A stretch of DNA of 64,000 nt from contig CAXXPQ010000005.1 in NCBI GenBank assembly GCA_963668655.2, positions 186,001 through 250,000 on the forward strand. Reading direction: 5' to 3'. How positions within the stretch are numbered: position 1 is the stretch's first letter; every line of letters begins with the position of its first letter. Position numbers and translations under genes: made by a program. Positions 1 to 7,788 of this stretch are shown here, piece by piece. Origin of the DNA: G963668655 sp963668655. GTDB lineage: Bacteria; Myxococcota_A; SURF-8. The notes below the pieces were generated by a model. That model did not search any database. It was not told the origin of the DNA and worked only from the letters and a program-made list of their open reading frames with translations.

Positions 1-1
1 T

Positions 2-94
2 CCGGAAAAAATTCGCTGGGAAGGAATCGCCAACAACGAAGCCCATCGACTGGTGCAACTGCTGAAAACGGCCGATTCGATGAAACTGAAATAA
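2..94 (+). CDS. C-terminal fragment of an unknown protein (5' end outside window)
   Basis: An open frame runs in from the left edge and ends at a TAA at 92-94, giving 30 residues that include NNEAHRLVQLL and finish in SMKLK. The gene starts upstream of the window, so its function cannot be read. The next gene follows after 24 bp on the same strand, so the two are probably co-transcribed. The fragment is amphipathic and helical-looking, as at the end of a small signalling domain, but that is only an impression. Confidence 0.45.
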   Translation, partial: PEKIRWEGIANNEAHRLVQLLKTADSMKLK

Positions 95-118
95 TCTCCA
101 TTCGATCGAGGACAAGCC

Positions 119-622
119 ATGGAACTGACAGCCCCCCTGAAAGCGATGCGTTCCGCCGAACAGTGGCAGGACTTTCTGGACTCCTGGTTCCGGAAAACGC
201 AAATGGCCGCGTCGCTTACCGATCCGGACGGCTCCATCATCCTGAACGCCGGAGACGACCGGCGCTCCCCCGTATGCACGAAGGTAAGGGAGCGGAAGGA
301 AACGCTTTCCTTCGTTTGCAGTCAGACCAATACGGCCATGACCGCCATGCTGAAAACAGCGAAGGAACCGCTGAGCGAAGTCTGCGAGGCCGGCATGCAG
401 CGTAACGCCGTGCCGATTCTTCGGGACGGCGAACTGATCGGGCAGGTGACTCTCTGCGGAAAAACCATCGACCCGGAAGAAGTGGATCCGTTCATGCTGG
501 CGCAAACGCTGGGGATTTCCGAAAAAGAGGCCGAGGCGCTGGCGGAGACGGCGGAAGTCGTTTCGGAAGAAGAATTGGAAAGCCTGATGGAGGAACTGGC
601 GAAGGAATTGTACTCGATCTGA
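119..622 (+). CDS. Stand-alone PocR-type sensory domain protein
   Basis: 167 residues. The layout matches the PocR ligand-binding domain: a D-x-D-G strand (TDPDGSII), a conserved Cys in VCTKVRE, a second Cys in FVCSQT, then EVCEAGMQRNAVPI and a GELIGQVTLCGK strand. In PocR and its relatives this domain senses small metabolites and is usually fused to a regulator or kinase output. Here it stands alone with an acidic helical C-terminus, so it may signal through a partner. The ATG has a GAGGA about 8 nt upstream. The gene follows the fragment at 2-94 closely and converges on the hybrid kinase at 640-2631, which could be its partner (inference). Confidence 0.7.
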   Translation: MELTAPLKAMRSAEQWQDFLDSWFRKTQMAASLTDPDGSIILNAGDDRRSPVCTKVRERKETLSFVCSQTNTAMTAMLKTAKEPLSEVCEAGMQRNAVPILRDGELIGQVTLCGKTIDPEEVDPFMLAQTLGISEKEAEALAETAEVVSEEELESLMEELAKELYSI

Positions 623-639
623 AGGCTGCCCGGGAACCC

Positions 640-2631
640 CTAAACCGGCTCTTCGCCGTCCAGCGTGTTTCGAATGATATTCGCCAGTTCGGAAGGGGAA
701 TAGGGCTTCGGCAGGAAATTGGTTCCCTTGTAGAGAATGCCGTGTCGGGAAATGATATCGTCGGTATATCCCGATGCGAATAGAATTTTCAGATCGGATT
801 TAATGGACCGGAGACGATCGGCGAGATCCTTTCCATTCATTTCAGGCATGACGACATCCGTCAGAAGAAGGTCCATCTCATACCCGTTTTCTTCGGCGAC
901 ACCCAGGGCGTCCTTTCCGTTCTTCGCGACCAGAACGTGATAACCGAATCTCTCCAGCATGCGCGTCGTCATTTCTCGAACGATTTTTTCATCCTCAACC
1001 AATAGAATCATCTCGTCTCCGGTGGGAAGATTTTCGTTGGATTGCTTGTCCCGAACGGATTCGGCCGGATCGGTTACGCTGGGAAGGTAAATCTTGAACG
1101 TCGTTCCGACATCGACCAGCGAAAATACTTCAATATATCCACGATGCTGCTTGACGATACTATACGTCGTCGCCAAGCCGAGCCCTGTGCCGCGCCCCTT
1201 CGGCTTTGTCGTGAAAAACGGCTCGAAGATCTTTCCCTTGATTTCTTCTTCCATACCGCAGCCGGTGTCCCGGATGGACAGCATTACGTAATGGCCGGAT
1301 TTGGCGCCGGCGTGATTTCTACAGAACTCCTCATCGAATTTGATATCGCTGGTATGGATGGTCAGTTGCCCTCCGCCGGGCATGGCGTCCCGGGCATTCA
1401 CCGCGATATTCAGAATGATCTGTTCCAGTTGACTGGGATCGGCCTTGATCCGTCCCAGGGGTTTCTTCAGGTCGGTGGCCAGTTTGATATCCTCTCCGAT
1501 GATCCGAACCAGCATTCGACGAAGATTCTCGATGACATGGTTGATGTTGACGACCCGTTCCGAAACGATCTGCTTCCGGCTGAAGGTCAGCAACTGGCGA
1601 GTCAGATCCGCCGCGCGCTCGCTGCTGTCGTAAACTTCCTGAAGAAGTTCGAAGAGCGGGTCGTCCGGATCCACTTCCATGAGCGCCAGGGCGATGTTTC
1701 CCGTGATGCCCGTAAGAATGTTGTTGAAATCGTGCGCCACGCCGCCCGCCAGGCGTCCGATGGTTTCCATTTTCTGCGCCTGTGTAAGCTGCTGTTTCAG
1801 CGTTCGTTTTTCTTCTTCGACTTTACGCAGGGCGGAAATATCCCGAGCGAAGCTGATAACGGACTCGACGTTTCCTTCCGGGCCGATCTCCGGAAACACC
1901 TTCCAATGCGTGGTTGAAAAAGAATTGCCGTCTTCAACCCAAAGATCCAGTATCTCGTCGTGGGTTTCGCCCGTTTCGAAAACGCGCAGGATTTTTTCCT
2001 TCCAGGAATCGCCCCAATTCAGCCTTGCACCCAGTTCGTGTACGGATTTTCCCAATATTTCAGACACCGGAAGTCCGATGGCCTGCTCGGCAGTCGCGTT
2101 GACATAGGTGTAGCGCAAATCGCTATCCAATCGAGAAATCGAATCGAAGGAGGAATCCCAAAGGCTCTTCAGATTGCGTTCGCGATTTTCCAGCATGTCC
2201 GGAACTGGCGAATCTTTTAGGGACTCGCCGGTCCCGCGTTTCTCTATTCGGTCATCCGGCGGTACGTCCAGCGTGATGGTCAGCAGTGGGGGGCGGTCGT
2301 TTTCTTCTTCGATCCGTTGCAAGGATAGACGGACGGTTCGGAGCGTGTCGGTTTTATCCCTGACGCTCAGTTCCCCTCTCCATCGCTTGCCGAGCGAAAC
2401 ATCATTGAAGAAATGAGCCAGCATTTCCGAAACCTTATCTTCCGGAAACAGATTGGAGAGGTGATCGATTTCCTTTATCCCGAAATTCAAATCGAGGAAC
2501 TCGCCGGCCCTCGAGTTGACGAGTTCGACGGTTCCATCGGCCTTGGCAAGCAGAACGGGAGCGTCCACTGAGTCCAGAAATGAAGCGACGTTCCACAAGT
2601 TCGATCGGTCTATTGTAATTTTCATACTCAT
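640..2631 (-). CDS. PAS-PAS hybrid sensor histidine kinase with C-terminal receiver domain
   Basis: 663 residues with no membrane segment, so a cytoplasmic sensor. Order: PAS-like domain at about 10-130, a second PAS at about 160-275 ending in FARDISALR, then a coiled linker. The HisKA motif GGVAHDFNNIL carries the phospho-accepting His near residue 300. The HATPase domain shows NARDAM, DTGCGM and GRGTGLGL. The receiver domain (about 540-660) has acidic residues in LVEDE, phospho-acceptor Asp592 in LLLTDVVMPEMNG and Lys642 in LPKPYS. Such hybrids autophosphorylate and pass phosphate to their own receiver or onward. The start MSMKIT offers two in-frame ATGs two codons apart. No output domain is encoded next to it, so the target is unknown. 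Confidence 0.9.
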   Translation of the reverse strand: MSMKITIDRSNLWNVASFLDSVDAPVLLAKADGTVELVNSRAGEFLDLNFGIKEIDHLSNLFPEDKVSEMLAHFFNDVSLGKRWRGELSVRDKTDTLRTVRLSLQRIEEENDRPPLLTITLDVPPDDRIEKRGTGESLKDSPVPDMLENRERNLKSLWDSSFDSISRLDSDLRYTYVNATAEQAIGLPVSEILGKSVHELGARLNWGDSWKEKILRVFETGETHDEILDLWVEDGNSFSTTHWKVFPEIGPEGNVESVISFARDISALRKVEEEKRTLKQQLTQAQKMETIGRLAGGVAHDFNNILTGITGNIALALMEVDPDDPLFELLQEVYDSSERAADLTRQLLTFSRKQIVSERVVNINHVIENLRRMLVRIIGEDIKLATDLKKPLGRIKADPSQLEQIILNIAVNARDAMPGGGQLTIHTSDIKFDEEFCRNHAGAKSGHYVMLSIRDTGCGMEEEIKGKIFEPFFTTKPKGRGTGLGLATTYSIVKQHRGYIEVFSLVDVGTTFKIYLPSVTDPAESVRDKQSNENLPTGDEMILLVEDEKIVREMTTRMLERFGYHVLVAKNGKDALGVAEENGYEMDLLLTDVVMPEMNGKDLADRLRSIKSDLKILFASGYTDDIISRHGILYKGTNFLPKPYSPSELANIIRNTLDGEEPV

Positions 2632-2870
2632 CTGTTTCTTACTTCAGTACGTCCGCTCTCACGAGAAATCAGTCGAGGACTCTCAACGACATAAGAAAGT
2701 GTAACACTGGTATTGGCTTTTTTCCACTTTCCTTTCAACCTGTTAAAAATCGGGAACGCGAAAGGCATGCCCAGACATACAATCGGTCGCGGGATGAATT
2801 GAAACAGTCTTTTTTTTGAAGTATTTTTCGTTCATGTGAACGAAATGAGCATGTCGGCAAAAAGGCGAGA

Positions 2871-2892
2871 GGCGGCAGGGAAACCTGCCGCC
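2871..2892 (-). terminator. Hairpin terminator of the chemoreceptor gene
   Basis: GGCGGCAGG (2871-2879) pairs with CCTGCCGCC (2884-2892) around a 4-nt loop, about 35 bp past the stop of the minus-strand chemoreceptor gene. Read on the minus strand, it is followed after a few bases by a short T-run (CTTTTT), so it looks like an intrinsic terminator with a somewhat displaced U-tract. The remaining 240 bp up to the hybrid kinase start is AT-richer and should hold the kinase promoter, but I could not pick one confidently. Confidence 0.6.
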
Positions 2893-2926
2893 TTGAAAAG
2901 AGAGGGATATTGGGGATTTGGGGGAA

Positions 2927-5836
2927 TCAGAACTCCTTGAAGTCAGGGTCTGAATCCAGGGGTATAATATCCTCGGGACTGAGAACCAGTTGGTTCGAAC
3001 TCTCCGAGGAACCGTTCTTTTTGCCTCTGTAGACGGGAGCCTTGTCTTTCTTCACGGGAAGGGATGGTTTGACTTTCACCCCACCATGTTTTCTCGACAG
3101 TTTGAACAGTCCGACCATGGCCGCCAGTTCCTGGGATTGACTCGAAAGTTCCTCGGATGCGGAGGCCGATTCCTCGGAATTGGCCGCGTTCTGCTGGGTG
3201 ACTTTGTCCATTTCGGAGACGGCCCGGTTGATCTGTTCGATTCCGCGCGACTGTTCCTGGCTGGCCGTAGCGATTTCCGCAACGATATTCGTCACCTTGG
3301 CGATGGATTCCGAGACCTCGCTCAGCTTGGAGTTCACCTCTCCGGAAATCTCCACGCCCCCTTCGGCCAGGTTCACGGACTGATGAATCAACTCTTCGGT
3401 CTGTTTTGCCGCTTCCTTCGACCGCAGGGCCAGATTTCGGACTTCCTCCGCGACCACGGCGAATCCGCGTCCCGCTTCTCCCGCGCGGGCGGCTTCGACA
3501 GCCGCATTCAGCGCCAGCAAGTTGGTCTGGAAGGCGATCTCGTTGATGTCCTTGATGATTTGCGAGGTTCCTTCCGCCGCGTCCTGAATTTTGCCCATGG
3601 CTTCGATCATTTTTTCCATGCTGCCGGAACCGATTTCGGTCGCGTCCTTGGCGGATCGGGCCAGGATATTGGCCTGTTGGGAGTTGTCGGCATTCTGCTT
3701 GGTCATGCTGGACATTTCCTCCAGACTGCTCGACGTTTGTTCCAGAGCGCTGGCCTGTTCGCTGGCGCCTTCAGCGACCGCCTGGGAACTGGAGGCGATC
3801 TGGTTTCCGGCGGCGGCCACCTGGTCGGAAGCCTCGGCCACCTGGATCATGGCGTCATGCAGCGCCTCGCCGGTCTTGTTCAAGGACATCTTGATCTTGG
3901 CGTGGTCGCCTCGGTAATCCCCTTGCATGCGGGCCGTCAGGTCGCGATTGGACAACTTTTCCAGAATATCCGCGGCTTCGTTGATCGGCTCGATGATGGC
4001 GTCCAGCGTACTGTTGACTCCCTTGACGATGCTGGAGAAATCACCGTCGTGCTTCGAGGCGTCGGCCCGGTTGTCCAAACGTCCGTCCAGGGCGGACTGG
4101 ACCAGCAGATTCATGTCGGAAACGAGGCGCTCCACCGCATCGATGCAGGTGTTCAGGCTGTTCTTCGTTTTGTTGAAATCACCATGATATTCTTCGACGA
4201 TCTTCTCCGGGATGTCGCCGCGCGAAATCCGATCGACGTATTCGGACGTCAGGTTGATCGGCTTCACAAAGGCTTCGATCAGGTCGTTCACGCCTTGGAT
4301 CAGTTCCTGATAACCGCCGTTGAAGGAGGAGGCGTTTCCCCGTTTGTTCAAAACGCCCAGTTGAACCGAGGAGATCAGGCCGTCCGTTTCGGTAAGCAGA
4401 CGCTTGATGACGTCCACCATTTCTTTCAGGGAAATGGCCAGAACGTCCTTTCCGGAACGCGGAATGATGGAAACCTTGGTGTCGCCGTTGGATACGGCCT
4501 GCGCGGCCTCGACCATCTGCTTCTGCGCCTCGATCATCTTCTGGAAGGATTCGGCCAGTTCTCCCACTTCGTCGCTGCTGGTGACCTCGATATCCTGGTT
4601 GATGTCTCCCTCCGCCAGAGCGTTGGCGGCCTCGACCATTTTAACGAGCGGCTTGGAGATGCGGTTCGAGACCAGGACGGCGATGAAACTGGAGAGCAGG
4701 AGGAAAAGAACGGCTCCGCCGATTCCCCAGGCGATCATCGAGTTCAGCGAATCGTCCACACGGGCCTTGGCGGCGTGGAAATCATCTTCGTAGGCGCCCG
4801 CACCGATAACCCAGTCCCAAGGCTCGAAGTACGTCACCGCGGTCAGTTTCCAGCGAGCTTCGGTATCCCCGGCATTTTTCCATGCATAGCGCTCGAAATC
4901 CGTCGATCCGGCTTTCGTGGCCAACGCCTTCTCGACGATGGAGGCGATGAACTCATTCCCGTCCGCATCCTTGGCGCCGAGGATGTTCTCGCCATCCCGC
5001 TTGCCTTGGTCCGAGATGATATACGTGCCTTTCAGGTGTCCCTTGGCGCCGATGACGAATACGTAACCGGTTTTTCCGACCACGACATCCAGAATTCCTT
5101 TTCGCAGGCTTGTGAAATTCTCCTGTTTGATGGCCGAGACGGTCATTCCGATGATCTTCCCGCTTTTATCCTGAATCGGGCCATAGGCGGTCAGATACAT
5201 GTGTCCAAGAATGAAATTCGTGCCTTTATAGGTTTGCCCGGAGAGAACGGCCGCGATGACCGGACTGCGGTCGCCATCGCTCTGCACGGCGGGAGCATAG
5301 GTTCCGATGGCGCGCGTTCCGTCCGGATTGATGACATTGGTGCTGATTCGCAGCATGTCGCCCGCATCGTTCATTCGCTGGAAGACCGTAATGGTTCCGC
5401 CGATCAGTTGCTGAAGATCGTCGATCTCCGGAGCCTTTTCCGACTGCGACTTGACCTGGCCCAGCCACTGGCCGCCGACGAGCATCTTCGGGAGTTCGAT
5501 ATTCGCGGAAGCCTTGCTTTCCTGGTGGGTCGCCGTCCAGGCGACTTTCTCCCAAGACAGCTCTACGCCTTTTTGTGTGAAATCGTTTTGGATGACCTTC
5601 AGATTGTTTTCGAGCTGATACTGAAGCGTTTCGTTCGTTGCGCGCGCCATGAGGTAGACATCCTTGGCGATCTTGCTGGTTTCGTTCTTCGCCAGTTGAT
5701 CCAGTTCCTTGCCGATGTTGCCCTTCAGGGTTCCTTTCTGTGTCAGGATGATAACGACCATGGCCAGTGCGACCAGTGCCACGGCGGACACACTGAGCAG
5801 CAAGATTTTCGATTTAACCGATTTCATTTGAAACAT
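2927..5836 (-). CDS. Methyl-accepting chemotaxis protein with tandem HAMP array and CheR-docking tail
   Basis: 969 residues from the ATG at 5836, which has AGGAGG five nt upstream; an upstream in-frame TTG at 5863 lacks such a site. TM1 lies at about 11-32 and a periplasmic Cache-type sensor of about 330 residues follows, ending near DWVIGAGAYEDDF. TM2 is at about 366-389, then a HAMP domain (NRISKPLVKM). About 250 residues of further HAMP-like repeats follow, with recurring PIN segments and EYHGDF / KHDGDF / DYRGDH motifs. The cytoplasmic signalling hairpin contains NLLALNAAVEAARAGEAG. The last five residues, DFKEF, after a flexible Lys/Ser-rich tail, match the x-aromatic-x-x-aromatic CheR/CheB docking pentapeptide. 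It should control CheA kinase activity in response to an external ligand. The gene probably shares a transcript with the small upstream gene (32 bp gap). Confidence 0.93.
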   Translation of the reverse strand: MFQMKSVKSKILLLSVSAVALVALAMVVIILTQKGTLKGNIGKELDQLAKNETSKIAKDVYLMARATNETLQYQLENNLKVIQNDFTQKGVELSWEKVAWTATHQESKASANIELPKMLVGGQWLGQVKSQSEKAPEIDDLQQLIGGTITVFQRMNDAGDMLRISTNVINPDGTRAIGTYAPAVQSDGDRSPVIAAVLSGQTYKGTNFILGHMYLTAYGPIQDKSGKIIGMTVSAIKQENFTSLRKGILDVVVGKTGYVFVIGAKGHLKGTYIISDQGKRDGENILGAKDADGNEFIASIVEKALATKAGSTDFERYAWKNAGDTEARWKLTAVTYFEPWDWVIGAGAYEDDFHAAKARVDDSLNSMIAWGIGGAVLFLLLSSFIAVLVSNRISKPLVKMVEAANALAEGDINQDIEVTSSDEVGELAESFQKMIEAQKQMVEAAQAVSNGDTKVSIIPRSGKDVLAISLKEMVDVIKRLLTETDGLISSVQLGVLNKRGNASSFNGGYQELIQGVNDLIEAFVKPINLTSEYVDRISRGDIPEKIVEEYHGDFNKTKNSLNTCIDAVERLVSDMNLLVQSALDGRLDNRADASKHDGDFSSIVKGVNSTLDAIIEPINEAADILEKLSNRDLTARMQGDYRGDHAKIKMSLNKTGEALHDAMIQVAEASDQVAAAGNQIASSSQAVAEGASEQASALEQTSSSLEEMSSMTKQNADNSQQANILARSAKDATEIGSGSMEKMIEAMGKIQDAAEGTSQIIKDINEIAFQTNLLALNAAVEAARAGEAGRGFAVVAEEVRNLALRSKEAAKQTEELIHQSVNLAEGGVEISGEVNSKLSEVSESIAKVTNIVAEIATASQEQSRGIEQINRAVSEMDKVTQQNAANSEESASASEELSSQSQELAAMVGLFKLSRKHGGVKVKPSLPVKKDKAPVYRGKKNGSSESSNQLVLSPEDIIPLDSDPDFKEF

Positions 5837-5868
5837 CCTCTCCTCCTTGGTTTTGTCTCCCAATGCCC

Positions 5869-6270
5869 TTAGCTCAAATATTTCTTGAATATTGCCGGTA
5901 GATCACTGAAATTCTCATCATTGGCGACCAGATAGCGAGGCCGGAGTCCGTGTCCCTTGGAAATCATTTCGGGATTTCCCTCCGGCAGAATCAAAACCAG
6001 GTTGACATTTTCCAGGTGCATGCGCATGGCGACCAGCTTGTTCAGCAAAGCGTGATCCGGCACCATGAGAATCAACACGTTTTTCGGATGAACGGGGCGG
6101 CGCAGTCTTCTTTTCAGGCTTTCCAGAGAACAGATGATTTCCAAAGAATCCACGGTAAGTATCCGGTCCACCGCTCGAAGAAGCCGGCTCCCCGCACCTT
6201 CCAGTTTGGGGATGAAAACGATGACATCCATTTCTGTATTCACCTGTTGTTGTAGTTCGCTCGTCTTCAT
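5869..6270 (-). CDS. Receiver-like small protein lacking the phosphorylation site
   Basis: 133 residues from the ATG at 6270. A longer frame from GTG at 6309 and a shorter one from ATG at 6231 (AGGTG upstream) are also possible. Alternating hydrophobic strands and helices (MDVIVFIPK, NVLILMVPD, VNLVLILPE, PRYLVAND, FKKYLS) resemble a CheY-type receiver fold. The usual Asp-Asp pocket, phospho-acceptor Asp and signature Lys are not seen, so it would be a pseudo-receiver. It lies immediately upstream of the chemoreceptor gene on the same strand and may be an accessory to that receptor. The function assignment rests only on predicted fold and context. Confidence 0.55.
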   Translation of the reverse strand: MKTSELQQQVNTEMDVIVFIPKLEGAGSRLLRAVDRILTVDSLEIICSLESLKRRLRRPVHPKNVLILMVPDHALLNKLVAMRMHLENVNLVLILPEGNPEMISKGHGLRPRYLVANDENFSDLPAIFKKYLS

Positions 6271-6473
6271 GCCCGAAATGAGTAGCAAAAACCGGGCCAA
6301 CACAGACACAACTTAATATCTCAGTAAATCCAGCATGTTATAGCCAGACTTCTCACGATTCATCCGAAATTCCGTCTCCAATCGTACGCTCTTTCCGGAT
6401 TTATCCGATTTTTCCGGAAACATCTTTGTCCGTTTTCGAGAAAATCGGGGGGAATGGAATAGAAACCGGTTTC

Positions 6474-6504
6474 TTGTCGCTTATCCAAGTGGGTGTGATA
6501 TACT
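6474..6504 (+). promoter_or_regulatory. Candidate sigma-70-type promoter of the RpoH-like gene
   Basis: A TATACT at 6499-6504 lies 50 bp before the sigma gene, with TTGTCG at 6474-6479 as a possible -35. The 19-bp spacing is long, so the -10 is the better supported half. The 280-bp region before the sigma gene start is shared with the divergent pseudo-receiver/chemoreceptor pair. Confidence 0.35.
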
Positions 6505-6554
6505 TTGAAGGAAAGAATCGGAGGGATACGTTTACGAAGGGTGGACTGTAAGGC

Positions 6555-7625
6555 ATGGCGAAGAAAAAGATTGCTGTGGAACGGCAAATGGAAATACCGA
6601 AAGAATCCGCTCTGAGCGAAGTCGTGGCGGAAGAGGATGGACCGGAAATCGAAGATTTGGGAGAAGACGATCTGGACAAGGACGATCCGGATGGAGAAGA
6701 TCCGGTCGAATCGGAAATTTTCTCGGAAAAGAGCGGCGTTCCGGCCATCGGGAAGGGAACCGATCTCGTCCGGGCGGGGCCTCTTCAGCAATATCTGGCG
6801 GATATCCGAAAGCATCCGCTCATCAGCCGAGAAGAAGAGTACGAGCTAGCGGTTCGCTATACGGAGGAAGGCGACCTGAAAGCGGCGGAAAAACTTGTCA
6901 CCTCCAATCTGCGTCTGGTTATCAAAATAGCCACCGAATACCAGAAATACTGGATGAACCTTTTGGATTTGATCCAGGAGGGCAATGTCGGCCTGATGCA
7001 GGCCGTCAAGCATTACGATCCCTATCGGGGAGTGAAACTGTCCAGCTATTCCTCCTTCTGGATCAAGGCTTACATCCTGAAATTCGTCATCGACAACTGG
7101 TCCCTGGTGAAAGTGGGAACGACGCAGGCGCAACGGAAGCTGTTTTTCAACTTGAAGAAGGAAAAGGAAAAATACGCGCTTCTGGGGTACGACCCGCAAC
7201 CCGAGGATCTTGCCAGGGATCTGAACGTAAAACCGGAACTCGTTGTCGAAATGGATCAACGCATGGCGGGGGGAGATTTTTCCCTGGACCAGCCGGTGGG
7301 GAACGACACGGAGGATCGTCACATCGATTTCCTTCCGACGGGAGATGAAGATGTCGATGATACGCTTGCCGAAATGGAAATCAAAAAGCTGTTCCATGAA
7401 AGCCTCGTCAAATTCCGATCGAATCTGGAGGACAAGGACGCCTATATTTTCGATCATCGCCTGGTTGCCGAGAATCCGGAGACCCTGAACGAGATCGGGC
7501 AGAAATTCGGCGTATCCAGGGAACGAATTCGCCAGATCGAGGAACGACTGGTGGGGAAAATCAGAAACTTCTTCAACGAGGAAGTTCCGGAACTCGCGGA
7601 CATCGCGATATCCCTGCGGGATTAA
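6555..7625 (+). CDS. rpoH: RpoH-type alternative sigma factor with acidic N-terminal extension
   Basis: 356 residues. An acidic extension of about 75 residues (EEDGPEIEDLGEDD) precedes a sigma-70 family core. Region 1.2 starts at GPLQQYLADIRKHPL. Region 2 carries LVIKIATEY, DLIQEGNVGLMQAVKHYDP and the -10 recognition helix SSYSSFWIKAYI. The element QRKLFFNLKKEK is the RpoH-box hallmark of heat-shock sigma factors. Region 4 ends with the helix-turn-helix GQKFGVSRERIRQIEERL. The family directs RNA polymerase to heat-shock or developmental promoters; similar acidic-N-terminus RpoH paralogs occur in myxobacteria. The start has only a weak AAGG 5 nt upstream. Confidence 0.88.
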   Translation: MAKKKIAVERQMEIPKESALSEVVAEEDGPEIEDLGEDDLDKDDPDGEDPVESEIFSEKSGVPAIGKGTDLVRAGPLQQYLADIRKHPLISREEEYELAVRYTEEGDLKAAEKLVTSNLRLVIKIATEYQKYWMNLLDLIQEGNVGLMQAVKHYDPYRGVKLSSYSSFWIKAYILKFVIDNWSLVKVGTTQAQRKLFFNLKKEKEKYALLGYDPQPEDLARDLNVKPELVVEMDQRMAGGDFSLDQPVGNDTEDRHIDFLPTGDEDVDDTLAEMEIKKLFHESLVKFRSNLEDKDAYIFDHRLVAENPETLNEIGQKFGVSRERIRQIEERLVGKIRNFFNEEVPELADIAISLRD

Positions 7626-7788
7626 TCGAGCCCAAGGCCGGATTTTCCTTGCAAGGCCCGCTCGGCGTGCCGATAATAATAGAACGTGAGATTGGAAACG
7701 GGGAAGGGAATGTGCCCGCCTTTTTGCCTTTGTTCTCCGGCAGGGCACCTTTTCAGGAAAAAAAATCAATCGGGGAGGCCAGCGAACC

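Noticed and set aside
2990..5872. A 960-codon open frame antisense to the chemoreceptor gene
   Set aside because: It is the mirror of a high-confidence gene; its product is rich in Gly/His/Asp/Phe with no domain, as expected for a shadow frame of biased codons.
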